A stretch of DNA of 64,000 nucleotides from Spirogloea muscicola. Taxonomy: Eukaryota > Streptophyta > Zygnematophyceae > Spirogloeales > Spirogloeaceae. A model generated the notes under the pieces. It was not told the DNA's origin. It did not search any database and saw only the letters and a program-made list of their open reading frames with translations. The stretch is from NCBI GenBank assembly GCA_009602725.1, contig WELB01000013.1, positions 421,380-485,379 on the forward strand, written 5' to 3'. A program made the translations under genes and the position numbers. This document shows, piece after piece, positions 1 to 10,713 of the stretch (its first letter is position 1; the number at the start of each line of letters is the position of its first letter).

Positions 1-70
1 GAGCGAGGGAGGGAGGGAGGGAGGGAGGGAGGGAGGGAGGGAGGGAGGGAGGGAGGGAGGGAGGGAGGGA
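1..70. repeat. (GGGA)n microsatellite
   Basis: The window opens with an almost pure gggagggagg tract that ends just before position 71. It lies upstream of the first visible exon of the EIN3-like gene, probably inside an intron, and may be where the sequence assembly was interrupted. Confidence 0.95.
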
Positions 71-137
71 ATCTGCTGAGCCGCGCCTTCTGGTGCTCCC
101 CTATTGACGTAGGTGGGAGGTTGGCCGGTCTCCGCAG

Positions 138-1775
138 GATACGACTCTGGGATCTCTGCTTTCAGCACTGATGCAGCACTGCCAGCCGCCACAACGGCGG
201 TACCCGCTGGAGAAGGGCCAGGCGCCGCCGTGGTGGCCCACCGGCAGGGAGTGCTGGTGGAGCGAGGTGCTTTCCACATGAGCATCTCAATATGCTTTGT
301 GAGCCAGCGGTGGCGTCTCTTATGGCAGGCACATAAGTTCATTGCTAAATTGCAACTGGCTGCTGCAACTTGACCGAGGCTCGTCGCATGGTTGGCACAG
401 CTCGGTCTTGCGCCCGGTGAAGAGGCGCCACCATACCGCAAGCCGCACGACCTGAAGAAGGCGTGGAAGGTCTGCGTCCTCACGGCAGTCATCAAGCACA
501 TGTCGCCCGACGTAGCCAACATCCGGCGCCTTGTTCGCCAGTCGAAGTGCCTCCAGGTGGGTGTTAGCTATCCTACTAATAGTTGCAATGCAGAACTATG
601 CACTTATATCACTTCATGACACTTTGGAGTGGCTCGCCAGGTCCGTTGCTAAAATAGGTGGCTCGCTTGCGCAGGACAAGATGACAGCACGCGAGAGCGC
701 CACATGGCTGGCCGTGCTGCAGCAGGAAGAGGCGAGCGCGGCACGGCGCCGCCCGCAGCCCTCGGCGTCGACGGTCATCCCAGCACCCAAGGGCGAGAGC
801 AGCACGGCTGACAACAGTCCCAACGAATACGACGTCGGCGGTGCGGCGGCCCTTGGCAGCGGCAGTGCAGACCTTGCCGCCAGCAGCAGCAACTCCAGCA
901 GCGGCGCGGCGGAGCAGGTGGACGGCTGGGGCACATCTCCGATGTCTTCCGCACCAGAGTTAGTGGAGGCACAGAGGGCGGGTAAGCGGCGCCGAGAGGT
1001 CCTGCTGGGGAGGACCATGCAGGTCGGCGAGCAGCGGCGGCAAGCCACAGCCTACGAAGATGGCGGCGTCACTGGGCAAGCGCCGCCGCAGGAAGTCCCA
1101 GGAGCTCGTCCAGCGGCGGCTCTCACGGGCGCGGTTGCGATGAGCCGGCCAGCGGTGGCGACGACGGGCCATCAGCAGCTGCTGTTCGTGTGCCCGCATG
1201 AGGGCTGCCCCCACCACAGCTGGCACCGCAGCTTCCAAGATCAGCCGTCGTGCGCAGCGCACCAGAGCTCGTGCCCGTACGCCCCCGAGCACCGAGCCGG
1301 CAATGGTGCCAGCAGCTTCCAGCAGCAGCTGCTCTCAGCGCACCCGGCATACAACCACGGTGCCGGCGCCAGCGGCCGCGGCGGCGGCGTTGTTGTGCAC
1401 CCTCTGGCCGTGTACAGTGGCAGCTTGCACGATGCCGCCAGCCCGGGCTTCTTCGGCCACCAGCCAGCCTATGCGCCATATCCCGTGGCTCCTTCGCCAG
1501 CCGCACCGCACCAGCCGTGGCAACCGAGGGCATCGGCGGCTGGTGAGGCGGGCTTTCCTGGCGCCAGCGTGGACCTGGCGGTGCTGCTGCCACCCAGGCA
1601 GCTGCAGGTTGGGGAAGCTTCCCATGCTCAATTTGCCGGGGCGCCAGACCACACTCCACATGGTGCTGCCACCAGCAATGGGTTGCAGCCGCTACCAAGC
1701 TATGAAGCTGGCCTAGATGGCTTCAGGCTGAAGCAGCCACTGTACAGGGGAGTGCCGGCACTGGCTGCGGCGGAG

Positions 1776-1808
<33 letters not shown>

Positions 1809-1846
1809 AGCGGAGACGGCTGCATCAGCACTGAGCGCCAGCTGCA

Positions 1847-1886
<40 letters not shown>

Positions 1887-2138
1887 CCGGAGGCCGCCCT
1901 TATGGAGTTGGCGTGGGAGACTTCGCCAGAAGCCCGGCAGCCGCTGGCTGATGAGCCGCATTTCCACTCGCCAGAGTCCAACCAGCTGGCGTCCCCCCTT
2001 GGTGCGCTTGACGGCAGCGGTGGGCCGGCAGGAGCCATGGTCGTCAACGCCGGCATGGACAGCTTGGGGGCCCTCATTCCTGGTGGTGGCCTCGACACCT
2101 TTCTGGACGAGGACCTTATATGGTACTTCGGTTCCTGA
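138..2138 (+). CDS. EIL: EIN3/EIL-type ethylene-response transcription factor, 5'-partial
   Basis: Three exons can be joined in phase 0: 138-266, 401-556 and 675-2138 (TGA), giving about 582 visible residues. Exon 1 encodes the [15 protein letters not shown] and WWPTGRE blocks, exon 2 [16 protein letters not shown] followed by [11 protein letters not shown], and exon 3 resumes [13 protein letters not shown]. Together these form the second half of the EIN3 DNA-binding fold. The family acts in the nucleus downstream of EIN2 on primary ethylene-response promoters. A later Cys/His cluster (CPHEGCPHH...CPY, about 1184-1280) matches the C-terminal segment seen in plant EIN3. The rest is low-complexity, with a polyglycine run (GGC)n at about 1776-1809 and a polyglutamine run (CAG)n at about 1844-1884. 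The acidic N-terminal part of the DNA-binding domain must lie upstream of the window. Family assignment is very sure. The biological link to ethylene in this organism is inferred. Confidence 0.93.
1776..1884 (+). repeat. Coding trinucleotide tracts (GGC)n and (CAG)n
   Basis: An uninterrupted GGC run and a CAG run, separated by about 35 bases, encode polyglycine and polyglutamine in the C-terminal half of the EIN3-like protein. Both are in frame and likely length-polymorphic. Confidence 0.9.
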
Positions 2139-3035
2139 AGCTGGCTGTGGCAAAGTTGGCGCTGTCCTTGAAAGGCAAAGCCCTCCCAGTTTTCACCACA
2201 TAAGGTTGAGTAGGACTTGGATCTTGCCATCTTACCCCGAAAACGTCCATCTTACTGTTGACTATACAAGCAAACTTCTGCTCACCTTAGATTTTACGTC
2301 TTCTTTAGCTCCAGATTGAGTCTGGAGTTTGACTGACTCCTCTGATCAGTATTCCAAGTAAGAATACCGATGTCAGGGTCTAACTTGTCGTTAAAGTGCA
2401 AAAGCTGCCCTTGTCAGACAAGTATATCATTGGACTGTACAATTCCAGCAGATGAGTTCTGTGCGTAGCAATCATTATTACATGCAGCAGGGCCAAGGAG
2501 AGTGTTCTCAATCTGGCATCGGCCGGGGAAATTGTCAGCATGCAAGCCCCCAGCTGCTAGTGTGGTTGATGATGAGAGCAGCCCTTGCACCAGGAGTTGC
2601 CATTGCTCTTGCTGCATGGCGCAGCAATCCTACAGGTGGCCATTGAAACAGCTCAAAACATGACCACAGTTCCATGAACAACGATACAGGTGCAAGCAGT
2701 CCTGCTTTTACTTGTAGATTCTGACCACCAAGTCTGTGTGGGCACGAGAGAGTCAAAGGGAGGTGGACATCAGCAGGCCAACACCTTCATAAAATCATTA
2801 TATGGTGCATTCTCCATGACCAGGAATCAAGCTAAGATTTCATCTCGAAGCTGCTTGTCCTGTAGCTGCATGTTGATTTCTGCATCCAATCTGCAGTGGG
2901 GCACAAGGACTCGAGGACCTTTGACTTGGCAATACTGCTACTGACTGCGAGCGAATGCTTCACTGAGGGGCTGTGAGAAGGTGATATTTGTACACAACCA
3001 CTGCCTGGGCAAGGAAGCTGGCTTAGCGTGGAAGG
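2139..3035. other. Convergent 3' intergenic region (EIN3-like / CPSF6-like)
   Basis: No coding exon is recognisable. The stretch must hold the 3' UTRs of two convergent genes. Two short perfect hairpins lie at 2309-2327 (CTCCAGA/TCTGGAG, 5-base loop) and 2349-2367 (GTATTC/GAATAC, 7-base loop), both downstream of the EIN3-like stop codon. Confidence 0.6.
2309..2367 (+). other. Pair of perfect 3'-UTR hairpins
   Basis: Two stem-loops of 7-bp and 6-bp perfect stems are spaced 21 bases apart, about 170-230 bases after the EIN3-like stop codon. They may be RNA structures near the 3' end of the transcript. No rho-type or U-tract terminator is implied in a eukaryote. Confidence 0.4.
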
Positions 3036-5187
3036 TCAGAATTGCAGCTGCGCGGACTCCTTGCGGCGGCGCTTGACGGGCTCCCCAACCCCGTCGTGCC
3101 GCCGTCCCATGGGGCCTCCACCCCGATGCCGCATGTCCCACATGCCGCCACCGTCGCCATTGGCCTCCTCGGTCCATTCACCACCCCACCCTCTCTCAGG
3201 CGTGACCCTCCCCTCTCCGTACTCGCTGCCGGGGTCATCGGAGCGGCGCATGCGCTCCATCATCTCTTCCCTCTCCCACGACTCCATGCCGCCGCCGTTG
3301 GCAGCACCGCCGACGCCGCCGATGCCGACGCCGCCGGCCCGCCCGAAGAAGGCGGGGTTGATGTGCGGCGCGACGCCGGGCAGGCCCGGAGGGAAGGCGG
3401 GCGGCCCCGCCATGCCGGCCATGCCACCGTACAGCGGCGCGCGCATGGGATTGTACATGCCCATGCCGAGGCCCATGCCGAAGCCGCGGCCCGGCATCGG
3501 CCCATAGCCAGTGGCAGCAGGGTCGAAGTTGCCGCCGGCCATCATGCCGGCAGGGCCCATCGGGTTGCCCAGGCCGAAGGGCCCCGCCAGCAGCGGCCCT
3601 CTGCCGCCGCCACCGCCGCCGCCGCCGCCAGGCGGCCTTCCCCCGCGGCCAGCTGCAGCAGCGCCGCCTGCTCCCGGTCTGCCACCGGATTGCTGGCTGC
3701 TGCGGCTGGCAGCTCCTTGCTTGGCATACCCCGCCCGCCCGCCCTGGTCCGCTCTGCCCCTTGCACCCTGCCCATTGCCACGCTGCGACCCCTGCTGCTG
3801 GCCCCCACCTGCGGCCAGCGCCGCCATTTGCTTGATGGACTGCGGCGTGGCAAAGGCCACGATGCAGGGCCGGCCCTGGAAGGAGCGGCCGTGCATGCCC
3901 TCCTTGCACGCCCTCGCTGCAGCTGCATCCTCAAAGTCAACCTGACGAACAAAAGCAAGCAAGACAAACCTGCTGGTTAAAATTTTCACTTGTATTCCAA
4001 AGTTGCATACGGACTCTTAAGTCTTCTCATGTCAATGTAGGGACTTCTGCTTACAGTATATAAAATCAGAGCAAACTACCACGCAGATATGCAATGCGAC
4101 CAGGACCTGCACCAGGGGCCAGTACCTGGCAAAAGCCCTTGCACTTGCCGCTGGCCTTCTCCTCGAAGAACTTGAGGTTTTTGACGCGTCCGTACTCGGA
4201 CAGGGCTGATTCGAGCTCAGTGTCGCTGCGCCCGGAGAAGGAGGGGGAGGATGAGCTTACTGTGAAGCAATTTCTACCTAAGGTGCTGAAGTCTTCTAAA
4301 ATACTGGTGTGCCCTAGTAGCACGAGATTGTCAGCTTGCCCACCACTCAGAGTACGTGAGGCGCAGCTGCAGGGGTTATGAGCAGTCGGCCATCTCAATT
4401 TTGCACATTTGTGGTAATGGATTATGCAGCAGCTACGAGGCAGGGCAGTAACTCACGTGCTCCACCAATTGAGCTCCCCAACAAAGAGCACGGTACCGCC
4501 GCCGGATGGCGCGGCACCCCGTGCGCCGGCCGCCTGCCCAGCCCGCTGCTCCTGCGAGCTCTGAGGGGCAGCCCCCCCGCCTTCCCCAACGGCGGGGGAT
4601 GCAGAGGTAGTGTCAGCGGCGGCGGCGCCTGCCACTGGAGGAGCGCCGGCCGGGCTGGCGGCCAGCTTCACAGCCTCTGTCGATGGCGGCGGCACGCGCG
4701 GGAAGCCGAGGTGGACGTCCTCGTAGAGGTCCAAACCGTCGTCGCCGTCGGCGCCGTCGTCGTCCTCGTCCTCGTCCTGCTGCTCCTCCTCGTCGCCCTC
4801 GTCCCCGTCCTCCTCCTCCTCCTCCACGTCGTCCTCCTGGAGCGCTCCCCCGCCATCAATGTCGGCTCCACTGACGGTCGTCGGCTGCAAGCCATTGCCA
4901 TCATCCTCGGCCTCCGCAGCCGCGTCCAACCTCCCGGAGGCTTCTCCCAGGCCCTCCCCAGCCTCGTCCTTGACCACGTCGCCGCCACCGCCACCATCAC
5001 TGCGAGAGGCTGCCTGGAACTGGAAGCTGTCCACAGCGTCGTCGTCGTCATTGTCCTCCTCATCACCGCCGCCGCCGCCGCCGTCGCCGCCGCCGCCGTT
5101 GTCGGCGTCCTCCGCGGCTCCTGGCGCCGCCTCCTCATCGTCGAGCAGCTCCTCCTTGACCCTCGCTGGGCCGCCGGCCTCGCTCAT
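3036..5187 (-). CDS. CPSF6: CPSF6/CFIm68-like pre-mRNA cleavage factor with one RRM
   Basis: Three minus-strand exons join in frame: 5187-4457 (ATG), 4225-4126 and 3941-3036 (stop), giving about 578 residues. The N-terminus is acidic (long Asp/Glu runs) and carries an LDLYEDV box like that of CPSF6. One RRM is split over all three exons: RNP2 VLFVGELNWWST, then the RNP1-like KCKGFCQVDF, then GRPCIVAFATP. The C-terminus is rich in Gly, Pro, Met and Arg, as in the CFIm large subunit, and ends in basic RRRK. The family works with CFIm25 in the nucleus at UGUA elements to position mRNA 3'-end cleavage and alternative polyadenylation. The RRM start and both introns fit exactly. It is transcribed divergently from FPGS. 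A (GGC)n tract at about 3602-3633 encodes a polyglycine run. Confidence 0.85.
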
Positions 5188-5300
5188 GGCCGGCCCGACG
5201 GCCCTCGGAGCCGCGCCACCGGCGCGGAAGTAGGAGGCCCGCCACAGCCGACGCCTCGGCGGGCTTCTCAGCTAGCGCCACGCCGCGCTCCAACGCCGCT

Positions 5301-5301
<1 letters not shown>

Positions 5302-5348
<47 letters not shown>

Positions 5349-5349
5349 C
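5302..5349. repeat. (GCC)n microsatellite
   Basis: A pure GCC run of about 48 bases lies upstream of the CPSF6-like start codon, in the probable 5' UTR or promoter. Confidence 0.95.
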
Positions 5350-5419
5350 GCTTGGTGCTCGGACGCTTGTGCCTCCTCCCTGACCTGCTCTCGCCACTCG
5401 TCTTCTACAACCCTTGGGA

Positions 5420-5760
5420 AGAAGCAGCTCGTGGGAGAGCCACTTCTCTTCCCAAAGGGCGCGGGGGCCTTCCGGGTGTAGGATACGCTTTTCACAGCCC
5501 TTGCCCCCGTCGGGAGTGCCACTTCTCTTTTCACAGCCCCCGCCCCCCGCCTCCCGAAGCCACCGAAAGAAAGTGCTCGCCCATAGAGAAGAGGGGCTGG
5601 CCCATTGAGATAGGAAGAAAGTGCTCGCCCATAGAGAAGAGGAAATGGCAAAGCCAGCCTAAATAAGAATGGACAATGTTGAGATGGGGCCTGAAAAAGC
5701 CAGCCCAAAAAGAAGGAACAAAGTACGGCTGGCCCATTGAGGATAGGGGCTGGAAGTGGG
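5420..5760. repeat. Dispersed short-module repeat copies in a promoter
   Basis: The segment contains gggagagccacttct, tttcacagcccttgcccc, a duplicated gaaagtgctcgcccatag unit (about 5570 and 5614), aaagccagcccaaaa and cccattgaggataggggctgg. The same words make up the 3' UTR-like modules of the LINE fragments at 18-21, 30-32 and 50-52 kb. The copy is degenerate and ends about 65 bases before the FPGS start codon. Confidence 0.75.
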
Positions 5761-5824
5761 TCCTCCCCTAGCCAGAGCACCGCCCTGTACTGCAAGCGTC
5801 ATTTCTTTCCCCGGCCTCGCCGCC

Positions 5825-8800
5825 ATGGCCGGGACGGCGCACGCCGGCGACGGCGACCGAGGGTGGGAGGCTGCACTGAGGGCCCTGTCCACGCTGATCA
5901 CCCGGAGGAAGCGCGCCGACGGGTCCAACTGGGGCGACGCCTTCTCTCTCATGCTCGACTACGGCAGAGTGAGTCCGGCCTACCTTGCACTGGCTCAGCA
6001 AGCACCTGCTGCTCCAGACGCCAAGCAGCATATAACACTCTGCACCACCAATGTGAAGGCGTGATGGCTGTGGCGCAGTCCTAGCAATGTCCTTGCCCTC
6101 ATCTGTCACAGCTGAAGGTCATCGATAGCCTTCTTGGTTACAGATGTTGGAGTTGGACGAGTCCCTGGCTCGACTGAGCATCATTCACGTGGCCGGCACA
6201 AAGGGGAAGGTGCATGCAGCGTGCTACCTTCCTTATCAACATATCCCGTTGCCACCTGTACAATGTAGCCTCCGCACCCGAACGAACGACCGAGATTCTC
6301 GTCAAACGTGCCTGCAGCTCGCTCTTGTCCACCAACTGTCCGCAGGTGGCCCTAGAGAGGCAAGCTTTGCAGTTGTCTTCTGCCGGAACACCAACACTGT
6401 CACTTGGGGGCAACATACCCCTAGATACCAGGACAGAGTTATGAGCTAAAGTGGTGGGGTTATGTACTGCTTCAGGGTTCAACATGTGCCTTTGCTGAAA
6501 GCATCTTGAGAGCCTGTGGACTTCGCACAGGGATGTTCACCTCCCCACACCTTATCGATATTCGCGAGCGCTTCCGCTTCGATGGGTAAATACCACTCAC
6601 CTACTTTACTATAAACACCCACCTTGCTATCTCAATGTGGACTTTCTCGTTTGTGTGCATTCTAAGGAGGCCGTGGAGTCCCCTTGACAGCACTTTGGTC
6701 CTGGGAAAGAATGTATTGTATGTGCGGAGCACTCGCATACTGAAACTAGCACCTAGGGCTCATTGGCTGCACATTTGTCTTGGACAGATGGCACGTGCAA
6801 GAGTAGGCGTGAGTCTGCAACTTCTCAGTCTGCAACTTTCCTGAATGAGCTCATTGCCCGTCTGTACATCACCTGACATGGACAGGGTTGAGGTTGGCAA
6901 GGAGGTCTTTCTGAGCCACTTTTGGTGGTGTTGGGACAAGCTGCAGGTCTCTCTCGATGTCCTTTGATGGCCTTGCTTGTACTCTGCTAGGCTGAAGAGC
7001 CTCTGCTTCTGAACTCAAGTATGATCGATTCTTTTGCTGTCTCTGAGCAGAAGTCAACCTTGGTTGAGAGTGTACCAATGCCAGCCTATTTTCGTTTCTT
7101 GACCCTGTTGGCCTTTCGCATTTTTGCAGAGGAGAAGGTAAATGATCTCCAGATTTTATGCATCCGCTCCTTCTCCAATGTGACCTGTAATGGATCAACA
7201 GCAGCATTTGCATGATATTGTATATTTCTTGTTGTACTTGACTACTACATGCATGACATGAGAAGCATCGAGATAATCATGTATGGCCATGGACATCTGG
7301 CAGGTAGATGTCTTGCTTCTAGAAGTGGGGATTGGTGGTCGCTTTGACGCAACCAACGTTGTAAGACACCTATTCCTCGTTAAGAAGGGTGCTACTTGGG
7401 CATCTCAAGATCGACTGTGTTTTGATGTTGTGCTAGATCTCGGACATGTTCCTCCTTCACTCAGAACGTCTATGAAGCCATCTTCCTGATTGATCAATTA
7501 TAATCTGATGCCTATAGCTGCTGTGTTGCAGGTTCAAAGGCCTGCAGTATGTGGCATCACATCCCTTGGTTTTGACCACACAGAGCTCCTTGGTAAGCAC
7601 CAGACAAGCACGGAGACTAAGAACTACATTTTATATGTGGACAGGCTTGACCCAGGTCTGATTCGCTGGACTGATAAGATGACCACAGCAGTGCCTGGAT
7701 GCAGGTGACACATTGCCTGCCATTGCTCGTGAGAAGGCTGGCATATTCAAGGTTGAGCTCCTGCACCCCTTGTGGCCCAGTCAAGAAGTGCATGAGGCAG
7801 TGCCTGTTTTGGCCAAGTGCTCCTCAGGATTCTTGTGACTGCCCATGCCAGCATTTCCTCTTTGCCTCAAGCATGCATGTGCTTATGACTTAGGACATGA
7901 ATCATGAGGTGCATTGTTAGAGTCAGGTGCTGGTTTGCAATCTAAAATATTAGCATTTTCCAAGTTCTTAATGTTTGAGTGGCCGGCAGTTTATGTGTAC
8001 ACTAGCATATGCAGGAGAATGTTCCTGCCATAACTGCTCCACAGCCTGCCGACGCTCTTGCCGCTCTTCGTCAACGAGCGGATGAAGTGGGAGTAAGCAG
8101 ACCTGCTCTCACAGCTCATGACATGTGAGAAGCACTTGGTGTGCCTTTGTGTACAAAGGGAGACCATTTGGTCATTAGTGCAACATAGCCATGTCGTGCA
8201 TCTTCAGAGCCAAGCGAGTAGTACCAAGCAGGTAACATTATGTTGCCACCGTACAGGAGAGTAAGGGCCTGGCACAGACTTTGAGCTGTACTGTTCGCAG
8301 AATGCATACTTGCTGAAAAGAAGAAAACTCGCTTCTTGCAGATTGACCTGCAAATAGCTCCCTCACTAGATGATATCCTGGATCAAATGAGCCTTGGCCT
8401 TGCCGGTGAACATCAGCGTGTGAATGCGTCACTAGCAGTTGCGCTTTGCAGGGCTTGGGCTGCTCAGACAGAGCGTCAAGATCATGTCACCGCTTTTGAT
8501 GAGGTGACAAGTTTCACTGTTAGGATCTTGCATAAAGAAGGCATGCAAACACCACTTGTAAGCCAGGTATGCAGCAGTGACATTCCAGTCCAGCAGATTT
8601 TACCATCTGCTGGAAGCCTAGGCTGTGCTGCCCAGCTAATGTGAGCTACGTTGACCTTGCGCCTGTCGCAGGCGATGAGAGCTCGGCATCTGCCAGAATC
8701 TTACAAGCAGGGGCTGACCTCTGCGCGATGGCCTGGCCGAGCTCAAGTCGTTGATGATACGAATGGCCGAGGTATACCAGGTTTCACCTTCTTCTTGGAT

Positions 8801-10210
8801 GGGGCACATACTCCTGAGAGCATGGAAGTATGTGCTCGGTGGTTTTCTCAAGAGACTAAGAAAGAGCAAGTTCGTTGGGAGAAGGAGTACAAAGAGAACC
8901 ACAGCTCCACAACGACGGTTGATTACGAACAGCAATCGACTTACTTAACATGCGAAAGAGTGAGCCTTTACAATGTTAAGAGCTCAAGCAATTGTTTATT
9001 GACAGAGAAGGGGGCTCGCCGGTCAATAGTACTAATTGTAACTGGGCTACAATACAATGTACGCTATCACTTCCTCTCCTCCTGTCCTGTGCATTGCCCA
9101 CATCATCTGCACATTCTCGGTAGCAGATTCTGCTTTTCAACTGCATGCCCGAGCGGGATCCTGCAAAGCTCCTGCCTCCTCTTCTGCAAACCATGCAAAA
9201 CCACGGTACAATTTGCCACCCTCCTTTCCACTTGACTTGTTGTAGGCAACCGCTGTGCCTCCTTCAGTACGTCAGCAGCTCAAGACATGTTGAAGTTTCT
9301 CGATTGGCCTGATATCTGCTGCGTGTCAAACAGCTTGGCTGTGGAGTGGTCATGAAGATTTTCTGGTGTGGCAATGTTGTGCAGGGACCAGGCTAGATAG
9401 GGCGCTCTTTGTACCAACGTTCTCCAGCTACAGTGCAGTTGGCTCTTTCACATCTCCTGTGTCATCCTCCTCCGCTTCCTCACCACCTGATCTTACCTGG
9501 CAGCTGTCTCTCCAGCAAGTCTGGGAGTCTGCAATTTGCACTACCTCAAGAATTCCTGGTAAGTCTCACCTGGCAAAGGAAGCTTTGCAGCAACTTATGT
9601 CTTGCCCCTAATTGTCCAGCAAGACGGCATAGTCGAGTTCTGCAGCAATTGACATTTCTGCACGACTTTGGTTTGCAATTCAAAGCACTCTATCATTGTG
9701 CACTCTGCCAATCACCACTTACTGTGTGCATCGCTGCTTTCAGGTTCTCAAGATGTTCAGCCTGTTAAGCAGATGCCACAGGACTTTCTCTCCTGCACTT
9801 TACCTCACAGCAACAGCTCTTCCACAACTCCCCAACTGCTTACTTTACCAGCTTGCAGCAATTTTGTAGGTCGCACCAGTGCCGTGATGCCGTCTCTTCC
9901 AGCTGCTCTTGACTACCTCAGGAGCTGTAGCAGGCTACGTCGCCCCAATACAAGATTGCAGGTTGGCGGATAGAAAGTTGTCTGTGATCTTTCTAGAGTG
10001 CAAGGGATGCTTGCTTCGATGGTGGTATCGAATTATGGGCATCATAGCAGGAGGCTACATGCCTTGACCAAGCAAGCTGCATGACAGTCTGGTGCAACCA
10101 CTTGCACAGCCGGCATTAATTTGTGGACTTCCCCCTTCTGTTCATCTTAACAGGTCCTGGTGACCGGCTCTCTACACCTTATTGGAGACCTGCTTAGACT
10201 ACTTCATTAA
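5825..10210 (+). CDS. FPGS: Folylpolyglutamate synthase, complete
   Basis: Fifteen exons keep phase throughout: 5825-5968, 6144-6209, 6476-6585, 6886-6946, 7051-7137, 7304-7360, 7532-7592, 7705-7751, 8015-8092, 8342-8503, 8672-8959, 9127-9205, 9385-9558, 9744-9961, 10154-10210. They total 562 codons plus TAA. The P-loop [12 protein letters not shown] spans exons 2 and 3. It is followed by [104 protein letters not shown] and the C-terminal [17 protein letters not shown]. The enzyme adds glutamates to tetrahydrofolate with ATP and so retains folates in cytosol and organelles. It belongs to the Mur-ligase-like family. No transit peptide is obvious, so a cytosolic form is likely. All introns are GT-AG and about 100-300 bases long. 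Confidence 0.95.
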
Positions 10211-10713
10211 GTGGTGACCAGTCTTCTCTGAGTTAGCTTGTCCATGGTGCACAATGCCCTGTATAGGCAGTTACAAAATCAGGATTTGCAATGCTCGTCC
10301 TGAATCAAAATGGTAGGACGAATGCAAAATTGACTTCCAACTCTTTCCTTTTGGTCTAACTGCTCCCCTTCTACTACACTATGTGGTCAATGGTCAACGT
10401 GTCTGTTGATGTGGTGTCTAATGTACTGAAGGTCTTGAACACACTAGTCCTGAGCTATGCACCCTTCAGAGCAAAAACACTTTTGAGCAAATCACCTCCA
10501 AGCCATAACTTGCTGCTTGCTGCCTGGCGAGCTCGCACGGGTAGGCTTGCACTTTACTACATACAAGCACAATCTGTAACACTTGTGCTGATAGACTGTT
10601 GTCTTTGCTTGAGCTGAAGTCTCCTGATGTTGAGCGCTGCCATCCTGAAAAGACAATGTGGACAAATGAATCTGGTGACCTGACTACAGAAGGCCAGCCG
10701 TGGTTGTCCATAT
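10211..10713. other. Convergent 3' intergenic region (FPGS / SDR)
   Basis: About 500 bases lie between the FPGS stop and the C-terminal exon of the minus-strand dehydrogenase. I see no exon, RNA gene or repeat module. It should contain the two 3' UTRs. Confidence 0.6.

Larger units (their letters stand above)
5188..5824. promoter_or_regulatory. Divergent promoter region shared by CPSF6-like and FPGS genes
   Basis: The 637 bases between two divergent ATGs must contain both 5' UTRs and promoters. No TATA box is obvious. The half nearest CPSF6 holds a (GCC)n tract (5302-5349). The half nearest FPGS is filled with degenerate copies of the dispersed module family described elsewhere (5420-5760). 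Confidence 0.55.
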
